Numbered from the stretch's first letter, positions 1 to 11,039 are shown. The stretch is DNA of 64,000 nt from Anthoceros angustus (GCA_010909165.1 MU008205.1:248001-312000); one strand, 5' to 3'. The notes: generated by a model from the letters alone, not told the origin. Numbers and translations: made by a program.

Positions 1-1438
1 GGGTTGGTTCGAACACTATCCCACGGGCATTCCTCATGACCCTCCCTTTCAGTTCCTCGTATCTGTTGTGCCCCATACAGTATACTCTTCAAGGCCTTCA
101 CGCAGTAGGAACCGATCCCATAACATGCGTAAAACTCTTTCTTTGTTAGTTTGACTCGGGTCCCGATGTACGAGGCTTTGAAGAAATGTCTCTTGCTCTT
201 GCACGCATTGTGAGGAACCTATATCGTTGCTCACGAAGGCCTTGCTTGGTCAACCTCTGCATGCACATTTGGTTTACACGGTTTAAGAAAGTCTGCCGTC
301 ACCTTCTCCATTCACATTTTTGCAAAGACACCCCTGCCGTCGCGCGCTTGTCCTGACTTTGTTGTCATCAATGTCTCACTTAAAGGCTTGGGATGGAATG
401 TTCCGGATGCACCGGAGGAGGGTGAACAAAGTCATCATCCCCATCCTCGATCCACGGATCATTTGCTTGTGGGAAGAACTCGATCCTGCGGTCATCCTCG
501 CATCGCTCCTTGGCGGAACAAACCACGACGGGATTGCACCCCATCTCCCTTCCTTCCGTGTCTTCGCTGGATGCGGATTCCATCAATGGCAGCATATAAG
601 TTCAAGTTCCTGGGGGTCATGGGCACCCCACGCGGAATGCCGGGAGAGGACGCTTGTCGACGGCGACGAGCATTACCTGCAATACCACTTCGTGCGGTGT
701 GCATGAGATGGAATCCGCCACGGATGGGGTGGACTATTCGGCCACAACATTGTCTTCACCGCAAACAAGCTGTTTCTTGTTGAAGGCAAACTAACCTTCT
801 GGAGTTCGGACTCGTTTTCGTTGCTCATGATCGGGAAGGGCGCCCCCCAAGACAGCCCCATCCTTCCTCCTCACAAGAGAGTCACCTACCATCCGGAAAT
901 CAAAGACCCCTCTTCCACACACTGCCTGCGACAACATCAATGTCAGGTCATTACATGGACTGAACAGAGACGGAGAGACTGATGCAAACCCAACACTTGT
1001 TCTCAAGTACATGTTCCCCCTTGATCGCACAAACGAAGTGAGGAATGCACTTTGTGGACGACAAACTCTGACCTCTTCGACAACTGATGTGTGGGTGGCG
1101 CGCAACATTGTCGCCGGCCTGAGGACTCCGCACCTCTAACCTCTGGAAATATGGTCCTCACTCTTCACAGAGCGTGGTATGCCATGACATAGGCGACCGT
1201 GGACTGAAGGTAAGGTGGAAATGCCATTATGAGCAAATAAACCGAAAGATCTTCACCGGTAGAACTTGGCGTGAGGCACACCGCCTCTTCATTGTTTTCT
1301 CGGCATTGGGGTTCACATGTACGCTTTTGACTTAGGGTCCTATAAATGGTTTTCCGTAAGCATTACCTTAATTGACATTTATGGTTAGGGTTGCGCACAT
1401 GTGTATGGCGTGACCGAGCAGGCGTCATACTTTCGATT
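1..1438. other. Unclassified decayed sequence, no intact gene
   Basis: No reading frame here is both long and recognisable. The longest (320-706, +) has a mixed hydrophobic and basic composition and matches no family I know. Frames break every 100-200 bases, which looks like an old, indel-riddled transposable-element derivative continuous with the repeat block that follows. I cannot assign it to a superfamily. Confidence 0.4.
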
Positions 1439-3024
1439 CAGTGGAGAGTAACCACGAGAGAGGCGAGCAAGTTCTTCCAGCCAGAAACGGTGGCGGCGCC
1501 TCGCGAGCCTCAACAGCGAAGGACTTTTGCCTCCAAAGACGCGACTTCTCCACCGCGATCCTCCGCCATTTCCTCTTCGCGATTCACATAGTCTTGCGGT
1601 ATGGCCCTCCCCTTCCTGCTCGCAAATTTCCTTCAAGTTGTGCGATTGATTCCTTGAATTGCGGCTTCCTATGGCGATTGTATCTAATCTCTTGAGGATG
1701 GCAAGCGGAAGGCAAGTAGGAAGGAACGTGGAGAACGAGGCGAGAACATCGACCCGATGCCCAAAACCAAGAAATCCCCCCAGAAGAAGAAGGATGCGGC
1801 GGAATTTCGTGTGGATGTCGGAGAAGGCCGGCCTACCTCCGGTGGAGGCGCGAGATACAACCCAGCCATCAAGCACCACAGGTAATTTGTCAATTGGGCA
1901 TGGGAAATCGGGCAGCCTAACATCTGGGAAGGCCAGCACAACGAAGGAGAAGGCTGCGCAAGGAGGAGACCGAGGGAAGAGACCCCACAGGCAATCAGTG
2001 CCAGCGCCTATTCCAACGCCATTTAACTATGAGGATACACATATACACGGTTGGGGAGCAAGGTGGAGGCCACTGCTCGAGAAGGATGGATGTTGACACG
2101 GATGAGGAGCCTTGAGGAGAACAATTTTGGACTCCTCTATTGAAACTGGGTCGAGGGTTCAAGGGGCCTTGCCAAACCCAGAGAGCAAGGGCTGGGTTCT
2201 ATGGGCGATCGTGGATATGGATGGACGAGCACATGTTTGATCATACAACAAAGCCTTTGGTATTTGATCGGATAAGCGAAGATGAAACCATGTACAAGGC
2301 TTATGAGGTCAGCCTACATGGCTTCCAAAGCAAGAAGTGCAGTCCTTCAAACCTGGTGGAGGATTTCAGAAATGCTATGCGTCAGCCAACTGTAAGTAAT
2401 ACTTTGGAATAAGGTTTTCAAGGCAGTTGATGCAAATCGTTGTATGTTGGTTTCCATGACTTGTGCCTTCTATCTTGCGTTTCCTCAATCCTTTTTCTGT
2501 TTTGCAGGATGCTCAGCAAGCTAGAGCACTGATTACGACCATATGCGGAAGATTACCGAATCCGTCATCCAAAGATAGGAGGAAATGTCACAACGAGTCG
2601 AGCCCGCGATGAATGTGCATGATGGGCTCACCGGCCGGCCGGCGGCTAGTGAGCTCGGCCCATCCGATGAGGAGGATGGGTGTATACCCGACGTCCTTGG
2701 CCACTCGACGATGGCGACTTTCGGGAGGCGGAGGATGGAAGGATGCTCCGTTCTGGACATTCCTTTTCCGGCTCCTCCATGGAGGTACCCGATGGTCGGT
2801 ATCCGCCAGAGGAGGCGGCCGGCCGCCTCCCTAGAGGCCGAGACTGCCACCGCACCCCAACCGGTTTCGGGTTCCCAAGGCACACTAGCGCCGGCCGGCC
2901 GCCCGATTGCTGCACGCCTTGCAATTGTTGCGGAAGAGACGGTGGGTGGCGGTGGCGCGGGGCGGTTCTATTGAGGCACCTCCGTGTCCGCCGATCCGAG
3001 AGTATGGAGACAGGGGACTCGAGT
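1439..3024 (+). repeat. Tandem duplicated segment A, copy 1 (decayed element)
   Basis: This 1.6-kb unit begins at GTGGAGAGTAACCACGAG and is repeated directly next to itself (copy 2, 3025-4549). Both copies end in the same stretch, GAGAGTATGGAGACAGG. Inside is a fragmentary protein-coding track on the + strand: a Lys/Arg-rich part (about 1699-2096), then 2140-2401 with an acidic stretch containing FDRISEDETMYKAYEV. The second part runs to a plausible splice donor (GTAAGT at 2393) with an acceptor at TTTTGCAG just before 2509. The coding function is not recognised. GGCCGGC-rich interruptions occur at about 2630-2642, 2817-2824 and 2891-2901. Confidence 0.75.
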
Positions 3025-4549
3025 GGAGAGTAACCACGAGAGAGGCGAGCAAGTTCTTCCAGCCGGACGGTGGCGGCGCCTACCTCGGCTCTCGGCGCGA
3101 AGGACTTTTGGCGTCTTGACGCGACTTCTCCACCGCGATCCTCCGCCATTTCCTCTTCGCCGATTCACATAGTCTTGCGGTATGGCCCTCCCCTTCCCTG
3201 CAAATTTCCTTCAAGTTGTGGGGATTCCTTTTGCGCGGCTTCCTATGGCGGATTGTATCTAATCTCTTGAGGATGGCAAGCGGAAGGCAAGTAGGAAGGA
3301 ACGTGGAGAACGAGGCGAGAACATCGACCCGATGCCCAAAACCAAGAAATCCGGCCCGGCAAGAAGAAGAAGGATGCGGAATTTGGTGTGGATGTCGGAG
3401 AAGGCACGCCTACCTCCGGTGGAGGCGCATACAACCCAGCCATCAAGCACCAGAGGTAATTTGTCAATTGGGCATGGGAAATCGGGCTAACATCCGGGAA
3501 GGCCGGCTAGAAGGAGAAGGCTGCGAGGAGGAGACCGAGGAAGAGACCCCAGGCAATCGCGCCTATTCCAACGCCATTTAACTATGAGGATACTTGCCAT
3601 CGTCGGTTGGGGAGCAAGGTGGAGGCCATCTCGAGAAGGACCGGATGTTGACACGGGATGAGGAGCCTTGGAGGAGAACAATTTTGGACTCCTCTATTGG
3701 GTGGGTCGTAGGGTTCAAGGGGCCTTGCCAAACCCAGAGGCAAGGGTTCTATGGGCGGCGTGGATATGGATGGACGAGCACATGTTTGAGATCTGCACAA
3801 GCCTTTGGTATTTGATCGGATAAGCGAAGATGAAACCATGTACAAGGCTTATGAGGTCACCTATGGCCAAAGCAAGTGCGATCCTTCAAACTGGTGGAGG
3901 ATTTGAAATGCTATCGTCGATAGCGTAAAACTTTGGAATAAGGTTTTCAAGCGATTGATGCAAATCGTTGTATGTTGGTTTCCATGACTTGTGCCTTCTA
4001 TCTTGCGTTTCCTCAATCCTTTTTTTTGCGGGATGCTCAAGCTAGAGCACTAATTACGACCATATCGGAAGATTACCGAATCCGTCATCCGGATAGGAGG
4101 AAATGTCGACGAGTCGAGCCCGGCTTGACGGAATGTGCATGATGGGCTCACCGGCCGGCCGTGCGCTAGTGAGCTCGGCCCATCCGATGAGGAGGATGGG
4201 TGTATACCCGACGTCCTTGGCCACTCGACGATGGCGACTTTCGGGAGGCGGATGGAAGGATGCTCCGTTCGGACATTCCTTTTCCGGCTCCTCCATGGAG
4301 GTACCCAGTGGTCGGTCTGCCAGAGGAGGTGAGGCGCGGCCGGCCGGCGCCCTCCTGAATAAGTCTTTGGAGACTGGTTACAGACCCAAGTTTCGGGTTC
4401 CCAAGGCTGCGAAGGGTTGGGGCGGGGGCCGCTGACGCCCTTGCAATTGTTGCGGAAGAGACGGTGGGTGGCGGTGGGCGGGCGAGTCGCTTCTATTGAG
4501 GCACCTCCTGTCCGCCGATCCGAGAGTATGGAGACAGGGACTCGAGTGG
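3025..4549 (+). repeat. Tandem duplicated segment A, copy 2
   Basis: Direct repeat of 1439-3024. It is nearly collinear, but the differences from copy 1 are mostly short insertions and deletions of 1-15 bases with few substitutions. Examples: the CCGGCCGGCCGGCGGC run at 2630 reads CCGGCCGGCCGTGCGC here, and several words present in copy 1 are missing. The same broken coding track and the same GGCCGGC-rich spots recur. The junction with copy 1 is the GACTCGAGTGG sequence at about 3018-3028. Confidence 0.75.
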
Positions 4550-4599
4550 GAGAGCAAGGCATGGTGGGCACGCCCAGAGGCATACAGTCGCTCACATAG

Positions 4600-5250
4600 C
4601 GAGGCTCCACAGGGGAAGAGAAAGAAGAAATCCAGGAAGGAAACCGTGAGTGAAGCCCACCAGAGAACATAGCGATCCATGTGCGGACGGATGAGGAAAG
4701 ACTTGAAGATGCCATCCGGAATCGGACCCATTGACAATAATCGTGGACTCGCCTATGCCAAGAAAGTTGTTCGAGACATCTTGGTAAAGCTTGAGAATTT
4801 GAAGCGATCTTTTATTACACCGGATGCCCAAATCGAGGGTGGACGAGGCATGGTCAAACTACCTAGCCCGAGTTATTCAAGGAAGGATTGAAGAAGGGTT
4901 ACGCCATTCATGCATGATTGACCCGGGAGTGCAACGATATTAGCAAGTTGGATCGTAAATTCGGGCCAAGAAATATATTATGGGTGTACTTGGGGAACCA
5001 CATATCTTGCTATGAAGCACTTGGCGATATTGCTCGGAAGTCCTGCTTTCAATATGTTGAAGCGCATGTATCTGGGCTTACGGTGCACGAGATGAGAGTT
5101 CTTGCAACCGACCATAACACAATGTCGACAAGCGGAAGAAAATGTCTTTTATTGAGCAGTAAGATATTTACGAGATGAGCTTCTTATTGCGTCGGGATGG
5201 AGTGCGAGATGACCATGTCATGGAAGTTCAATCTTTATAAGGTTCTTGGA
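4600..5250 (+). pseudogene. Broken gene fragment with a ParB-like domain
   Basis: Two overlapping + strand frames (4679-4891 and 4918-5178) read like one protein cut by indels. The first is basic and helical. The second contains LWVYLGNHISCYEAL followed about 30 residues later by GLTVHEMRVLATDHNT. A GNH-type motif, then a 'gLt..E.r.La..HN' stretch, resembles the ParB/sulfiredoxin-like nuclease fold, which in bacteria and phages is often encoded with or fused to beta-class DNA methyltransferases. The broken methyltransferase 1 kb downstream on the same strand makes the reading more plausible. What is seen is the motif spacing and the order; the domain name is inference and untested by profile search. 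Frame breaks show it is not functional as written. Confidence 0.35.
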
Positions 5251-6312
5251 TTAATTGAAGATGATGAAGGCCGAAGATGACGTGTACAAGCGAACAAAGT
5301 GGACAACAGGACACACATATGCATCGCGGTGAGGGCAAGGTATGGGATAATATTGATAAGATCTTTTCAAAGTGGGAAGCAAGTTACAGAGTGTATATAG
5401 GCACATACCGGCACCAAAGAAGAAAGGGAAGGGAAAAGGAAAGTCACAGATGATCCCAAACACGTGGAAACAAAGGTATTTCAAGCCGAAAGACATGCTC
5501 ATGAAACCACGGAAATCATTCCGGTATACCAAATGGTGAATGTGGGCGTGATTCTTGTCACGAATGTGGAAGGTAATCTTGTGCATCCTCGATCTCAAAG
5601 GAATGGAGGACGAAATTACTTCAAGAAGAAACCGCATGTTATTCAAGTGGCCATGGCTAAACATCCGAGTGCTCATCTTCGAGGAAGTGAGGAAGGAATA
5701 TCCTCTACACTCAACGACGACATGATTTTTGCTTTCAAACGGCTTTTCTTTGGGAAGGTGAGATCCGTCACCAGACAATGAGTCGCTTTGGTTTTCGTTT
5801 TGCACGAGGCGCCGGCCGCCGCGCCCCGCCACTGTCGAGAGAATGGCACGATAGTGGGGGCGCCGGCCGCCGCGCCCCACTATCTTTGATGCGCAGCGCA
5901 CATGTCACGGGCGCCGGCCGGCGCCACGCTTCGCCCCGCAGCTGCCGCCGGCCGGCCGCGTGGCATGGTGCAGCAAACCAAATTTGTCGATGGAGGGTGT
6001 GAAGGGCGCCGGCCGCCGGCTTTCACACCCTCCTTCGCCATCGCCACCGCTTGTTTGAATACAATAGGAATGTGGTGTCCTGCTCTAACGTTTTTCTTTC
6101 TCGCTCAAAGAAATAAAGGATGTGGAGAATTTGCAAAAGCCGGAGGATTTCAAGAACTTCATATTTGAGATTAACAACGGAAGAGTCTTGAGGATGAGCA
6201 GCGTGCAATCGACAAGGATTTGAAAGGACCGCACTTGTTCACCGCTCTGTGGTCCGAGAAAGAGTGTTACTATCAAGTGGAAAAAGAAACATTATGGAGA
6301 TGCGGGATTCCT
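5251..6312 (+). other. Decayed coding sequence with GC-rich CGCCGGCC interruptions
   Basis: From 5251 to about 5780 the sequence still has short + strand frames rich in Lys/Arg (for example around 5420-5520), so it probably once joined the ParB-like and methyltransferase parts. From 5808 to 6020 it holds a cluster of GCGCCGGCCGCC-type insertions (5809, 5860, 5909, 5946, 6007), very GC-rich against a neutral background. Just before the methyltransferase, about 6180-6310, a broken frame contains LWSEKECYYQVEKETLW. No intact gene. Confidence 0.4.
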
Positions 6313-7160
6313 TGATGGGCTTATACCCTTCTCGTTATGGATGTCCCAAGAGGCTTTGACATTGGTCCTATGGATAGTCGGTTGGATGCGGGCATGATGA
6401 ACAGCTTCCAAAGCTTCCGGGAGAAGGCGGCGGAAGAATTCGCTCATTGTCATGCAGTGGAAGAAGCTCACCTTGTGAGAGAGTGCATGCGTGGATTATG
6501 TGGCAAGGGTGGAATGGTGTCCTTCGCTTGGGACAAAACAAACATGAGTAATGACAGGTGGATTTGAGAGTGGAGTACATAAGCTTGCTTGGTGTGTGAA
6601 GGAAGGCTCGAAGACAAGGGCGGAAGCCCAATATTACGCAGGGACTTTTAACAATGGACGATCCGTGATTGCACATGATCGTGGTGAAGAAGCGGTGTAC
6701 ATGTCTCAAGACAAAATGGTGGTGTGCCTACCAAAGACCTCTCGGGTTGATGATGAAATTCATCAAAACATTCTCGAAAGAAGGAGATTGGATTACGGAT
6801 GGTTGCGCAGAAGTGGGACAACAACACCGGCAAGATTGCTCGACGCAATTCTATTGCAATAGAGGTGACCTCATTGGTTATATCCCACAACGCATACATG
6901 GTTTCGAGGTTTTGCCAGATCGAAAGAGGAGCTCACATTCGAGGCCCACGGAGAGGAGCAGCTCTGGCTAAAGAAGTTTGTATTAGCGAAAAAATTGTTC
7001 GAAAGCTCGTGGTTCCACTTAGTGCAAGGAGGATGAAAACGCAAAGCAGGGGACTTGCTAGAGGAAGGACAACAAACCACGGATCATGTGCCACCGGGAG
7101 TGGTGGCGACAAGGAGGCGACAACGAAGATGATGAAGAAGGCCCGGCGGCCGGCGGCTTG
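6313..7160 (+). pseudogene. Beta-class DNA amino-methyltransferase, broken copy 1
   Basis: Three elements occur in the order typical of beta-class N4-cytosine/N6-adenine DNA methyltransferases. (1) A motif-IV-like site: the frame from 6328 reads AYTLLVMDVPRGFDIGPM, where DVPRGFD stands where [DN]PP[YW]GFD is expected. (2) The helix-strand that normally follows motif IV: HLVRECMRGLCGKGGMVSF (about 6460-6525). (3) Motif X plus motif I: MMKFIKTFSKEGDWITDGCA at 6752-6811, leading into a Gly/Thr-rich run. At 6808 the frame slips: the next bases read SGTTT in another frame, so the FxGxGT-type SAM loop is split by an indel. Stops after 6567 confirm a broken gene. The motif order is seen; the catalytic class is family knowledge. 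The first Pro and the Tyr/Trp of motif IV are changed to V and R, so it would probably be inactive even if the frame were whole. Confidence 0.55.
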
Positions 7161-7552
7161 ATGTAGTAGAATTGGAGCATGCGCAACTGGCGATTGTTTT
7201 AGATTGAAGCCACCCAAGCGCAGATGAGTCTCGGATCGGTCACTTTGAGGATCTTTGTAGAGGAAAGACTATATTCGAGGGACGGAAGAGGGGTTTTGAA
7301 ACGATATCGTGGATTTTCTTTCATTACTTGTGTCAAAGCATAGCGTAGGCAAGGATACTCTGGGCGGTAGCCGGCCGCCCTCCTGTTTTATGAATTGTGA
7401 AATATCAATGTTTTTTCCCCTTTCGTATTTAGCATGGTCTTTGTTGACGGAGGATTCGGCGTATTTTGCATTTCGACGGTGTCTTTTTGTGAAGGGGTTT
7501 CACAGCGGAAGGGGTTTGTATATTAACCCCTTCCAAGATTATCATGTTCGGT
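6337..7552 (+). repeat. Tandem duplicated segment B, copy 1
   Basis: Unit of about 1.22 kb starting at TTATGGATGTCCCAAGAGG and ending in CCTTCCAAGATTATCATGTTC. It is followed immediately by copy 2 (7553-8777). It carries the C-terminal methyltransferase part and about 390 bases of downstream sequence. Confidence 0.8.
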
Positions 7553-8370
7553 TATGGATGTCCCAAGAGGCTTTGACATTGGTCCTATGGATAGTCGGTT
7601 GGATGCGGGCATGATGAACACGATTTTCCAAAGCTTCCGAGAAGGCGGCGGAAGAATTGAGCTCATTGTCATGCGGAGTGGAAGAAGCTCACCTTGTGAG
7701 AGAGTGCATGCGTGGATTATGTGGCAAGGGTGGAATGGTGTCCTTCGTTTGGGACAAAACAAACATGAGTAATGACAGGTGGATTTGAGGGAGTACATAT
7801 GATTGCTTGGTGTGTGAAGGAAGGCTCGAAGACAAGGGCGGCTATGACGCCCAATATTACGAGGACTTTTAACAATGGACGATCCGTGATTGCACATGAT
7901 CGTGAAGAAGCGGTGTACATGTCTCAAGACAAAATGGTGGTGTGCCTACCAAAGACCTCTCGGGTTGATGATGAAATTCATCAAAACATTCTCGAAAGAA
8001 GGAGATTGGATTACGGATGGTTGCGCAGAAGTGGGACAACAACAACGCAGATTGCTTTGGACGCAATTCTATTGCAATAGAGGTGACCTCATTGTCTGGT
8101 TATATCCCTACAACGCATGGTTTCGAGGTTTTGCGGTGGAAAGAGGAGCTCACATTCGAGGCCCACGGAGAGGCGGCCTGGTCAGGCTAAAGAAGTTTGT
8201 ATTAGCGAAAAAATTGTTGGCTCGGTTCCACTTAGTGCAAGAGGATGAAAAGCATAAGCAGGGACTTGCTAGAGGAAGGACAACAAACCACGGATCATGT
8301 GCGATGCAGGAGTGGTGGCGACAAGGGCGGCGACAACGCAGAAGATGATGAAGCGAAGGCCACGGGAGGC
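7551..8370 (+). pseudogene. Beta-class DNA amino-methyltransferase, broken copy 2
   Basis: Second copy of the methyltransferase fragment. The frame from 7554 again reads DVPRGFDIGPM (same V and R changes) and another frame (7890-8348) again gives MMKFIKTFSKEGDWITDGCA, here with motif I at 8016. Downstream of the slip, a third frame reads SGTTTTQIALDAILL, which would be the expected continuation of the SAM-binding loop into its helix. Both copies share the motif-IV changes and the slip at the GCAG/AAG point, so these came before the duplication or are systematic. Other frame breaks are private to each copy. Confidence 0.55.
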
Positions 8371-8777
8371 GCGATGTAGTAGAATTGGAGCATCTGGCGA
8401 TTGTTTTAGATTCGAAGCCACCCAAGCGCGGATGAGTCTCGGATCGGTCACTGAGGATCTTTGTAGAGGAAAGACTATATTCGAGGGACGGAAGGGGTTT
8501 TGAAACGTGATATCGATTTTCTTTCATTACTTGTGTCAAAGCATAGCGTAGGCAAGGATACTCTGGCGGTAGCCGGCCAGCGCCGATAAAGCCCTCCGTG
8601 TTTTATGAATTGTGAAATATCAATGTTTTTTTCCCCTTTCGTATTTAGCATGGTGCTGTTGACGGAGGATTCGACGTATTTTGCATTTCCCGAACGGTGT
8701 CTTTTTTGTGAAGGGGGTTTCGGTTGTGCGGAAGGGGGTTTGTATATTAACCCCCTTCCAAGATTATCATGTTCAGG
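7553..8777 (+). repeat. Tandem duplicated segment B, copy 2
   Basis: Direct repeat of 6337-7552. Differences are dominated by short indels: for example AACAGCTTCC in copy 1 against AACACGATTTTCC here, and AACACCGGCAAG against AACAACGCAG. The copy ends at about 8777, where the 88-bp array begins. Confidence 0.8.
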
Positions 8778-9295
8778 TTATAAAATCCTAACAACCTCGA
8801 TACCATGTAGGCCATTCGATCTCCCCAAGAACCTCAATATCATGTAGGCCATTCAATCTCCGAGGTTATAAAATCCTAACAACCTCGATACCATGTAGGC
8901 CATTCAATCTACCTAAGAACCTCAATATCATGTAAACCATTCAATCTCCCAGGTTATAAAATCCTAACAACCTCGGTACCATGTAGGCCATTCAATCTGC
9001 CTAAGAACCTCAATATCATGTAGGCCATTCAATCTGTTTGGTTATGACATCCTACCAATCTTAATATTATGTAGGCCCTTCAATCTAAACCATTCAATCT
9101 CCTTGGTTATGACATCCTACCAACCTTAATATTTCAATCTAAGCCATTCAATCTGCTTGGTTATGACATCCTACCAACCTTTATAATATGTAGACCCTTC
9201 AATTTAAGCAATTCAATCTCCTTGGCTATGACATCCTACCAACCTTAACATTATGTAGGCCCTTCAATCTCCTAGTTATGATATCCTAAACAGCC
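8775..9295. repeat. Minisatellite, 88-bp unit decaying to shorter units
   Basis: AGGTTATAAAATCCTAACAA starts at 8775, 8863 and 8951, so the unit is 88 bp. Each unit itself holds two related halves ending in CATGTAGGCCATTCAATCT. From about 9040 the array continues as shorter, more diverged units with GGTTATGACATCCTACCAA. It abuts the end of segment B copy 2 and has no coding potential. Confidence 0.9.
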
Positions 9296-10279
9296 TTCTA
9301 CCGTACCCCGAGGGGTGGTTCAACAGGACAATGCCGAAATAATTATTTTTTGAAAAAAAAGGTTCAACATAAATATTTATATTTTCAAAATTTCAAAATT
9401 TCAAAATTTTATGAAAATAATTTTATCAAATTTTAACATTTAAAAAAAATACATAGGTGTCTATATAGAACTAATGGATATGTATAGACCTCCCCTAAAC
9501 AGACCCTAATTTTTCACAAAACCCTAGTTTCCTTGTTTTCGGCATCTTAAACTCATAAATTTTTACATATTCAGCATTTTAATTATAATAATTTCTGGAT
9601 TTTCAAATTTTACTAATTTTAATTAATTAACATCCGTTTGCAATTGCGCTTGCGCTGCAGTCATCGTCTGTGTTTGCGGTGAGGCTGAGTGCTTTTGCCC
9701 TTACGTGCAAGTCTCCAGTGTTTGGCATTGGCGACATGTAGCAACGCTTCCTAGGCCTCCGCCTATGGGGTGCGTTTCACATATAACCACCAAAGCTTGT
9801 ACCAAAAGGACTAAGAGAGAAGGGCTTCCATGAAAACAGTCGCACACATACAAGGCTTGCACCCAAAAAATCCTGCAGTGCACAAGCGTACAGTTCAAAG
9901 GGCCTACTGGACTACTAACGCAGCAGGTGATCCCTGTCCACGCCCACGGCGTGGCTTTAGCCTGCGTCCACTGCATTCCATACTCCACAACCTCTTGGGG
10001 ATAAGTAATCCTAGTACGGCGAGAGACATGAAGACATGTTTGGGTTTTTTAAAGGTTCCTGCGGAAAAATTCATGATATAATGTCTTTATGGACAAAGCA
10101 CTTTAGCGGCATAAGTAATGGGTTAGTCTAGCTCAGGAAGCACCATATTGAGTATACGATTCTCAATAAGCAAGTTCTCAGCGTGTTCTTCAAGCATTAG
10201 CGCATCCTATTGACCAGGCCGAGAGTCAGAGCGGCCGAGCCCGCCGCAAGCAATGCGCGCGTACTGGTCAATTGTGAAG
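9296..10279. other. AT-rich then mixed non-coding sequence
   Basis: Positions 9330-9640 are strongly AT-rich with poly-A/T runs and no frames. From 9650 to 10279 base composition returns to average, but I see no recognisable gene. The minus-strand frame 9701-9988 is Cys/Val-rich and looks random. Part of this stretch may be the outer end of the copia element's 3' LTR. Confidence 0.4.
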
Positions 10280-10399
10280 CACGCATGAGCTGAGGAATAA
10301 ATGCATTGATGACCACAATACAATTACATCCCCTACTGGAGAGGGTAATGACTAGTAACCATGTCAACTAAGATCTGTCCATCACTATTTATCACTATA
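10280..10399 (-). repeat. Copia-type 3' LTR remnant
   Basis: On the minus strand the LTR starts with TATAGTGATAAATAGTGATG right after a polypurine tract. The same sequence recurs at 12347-12543: both contain AGGAATAAATGCATTGATGA (+ strand), then a CAATACAATTACAT-like stretch, GGTAATG.TTAGTAACC and TCTGTCCATCACT. The lower copy lacks about 66 bases present in the upper one. The outer limit is uncertain. Confidence 0.65.
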
Positions 10400-10410
10400 C
10401 TCCCCCTCAG
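10400..10410 (-). other. Polypurine tract of the copia remnant
   Basis: Read on the minus strand this is CTGAGGGGGAG, directly followed by the LTR start TATAGTG. A purine run abutting the 3' LTR is the standard plus-strand primer of Ty1/copia elements. Confidence 0.65.
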
Positions 10411-10912
10411 TTCGAGCTGGGAGGAAACTGAAGCTCGAAGCGTCTTCCCTGAGCTGAAGATGTGCAGGTTCTGCCTCATACGCTTGAAGACTTGTAGGAG
10501 CTGCCAAGCAATGCTGAGAGGGACAGACCAGAAACTCAGTCTGTACCTCGGAGTTCCAAAGCGCTTGATGTTGTTTGTGGGTGGTCTTCAGCAAACCCTT
10601 GGTGAAGAGGTCAGCAATGTTGAGAGATATGTGCACACAATCAAGTGAAACTGCAATATCTGCACACCTCTCAACATTGTTTGCTGGCTACCGCCTCCCG
10701 GATGAAGTGGTGGTGGATCTCAATGCGCTTGGTCTGGGCGTGGAAGACCAGATTCAGCATCATGGAGATGGCAAACTGGTTGTCACGAAGAAAAATTGTA
10801 GGGCCAACCTGTGATTGATCAAGATTGGTGAGGATTTGTCACAACCATATGATTTTCTTGGCCGCCAGAGAAGTAGCTACATATTCTACTTCAGTAGAGG
10901 AGAGACACAGTG
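10411..10912 (-). pseudogene. Copia pol remnant: RNase H end
   Basis: The minus strand from 10912 reads the classic copia RNase H signature: STEVEYVATSLAAKKIIWL, then FLRDNQFAISM, then KRIEIHHHFIRE, and near the end NIADLFTKGLLK. Stops interrupt it (for example directly after IIWL), so it is a dead fragment. No protease, integrase or reverse transcriptase is found between it and gag, so a large internal deletion has occurred. It belongs with the gag fragment, primer site and LTR remnants around it. Confidence 0.75.
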
Positions 10913-11039
10913 TTGGAAGTTTGTTTAATGCCCGTGATATAGCTGTACCATTGTGTATATCTCAGTTTGTGGAAGCTCCTCTTGGAAAATTGCTGCTGGT
11001 TGCTGTTCAGACTTGTGGAAGTGCATTAGTATGCTGCAG

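Noticed and set aside
320-1108. Possible Harbinger-type (HARBI1) nuclease remnant
   Set aside because: A short FRMHRRR-like stretch recalls the family's N-terminus, but no catalytic DDE spacing or further similarity was found.
8775-9295. CRISPR-like array
   Set aside because: Repeats are contiguous without unique spacers, and the context is a eukaryotic nuclear genome.
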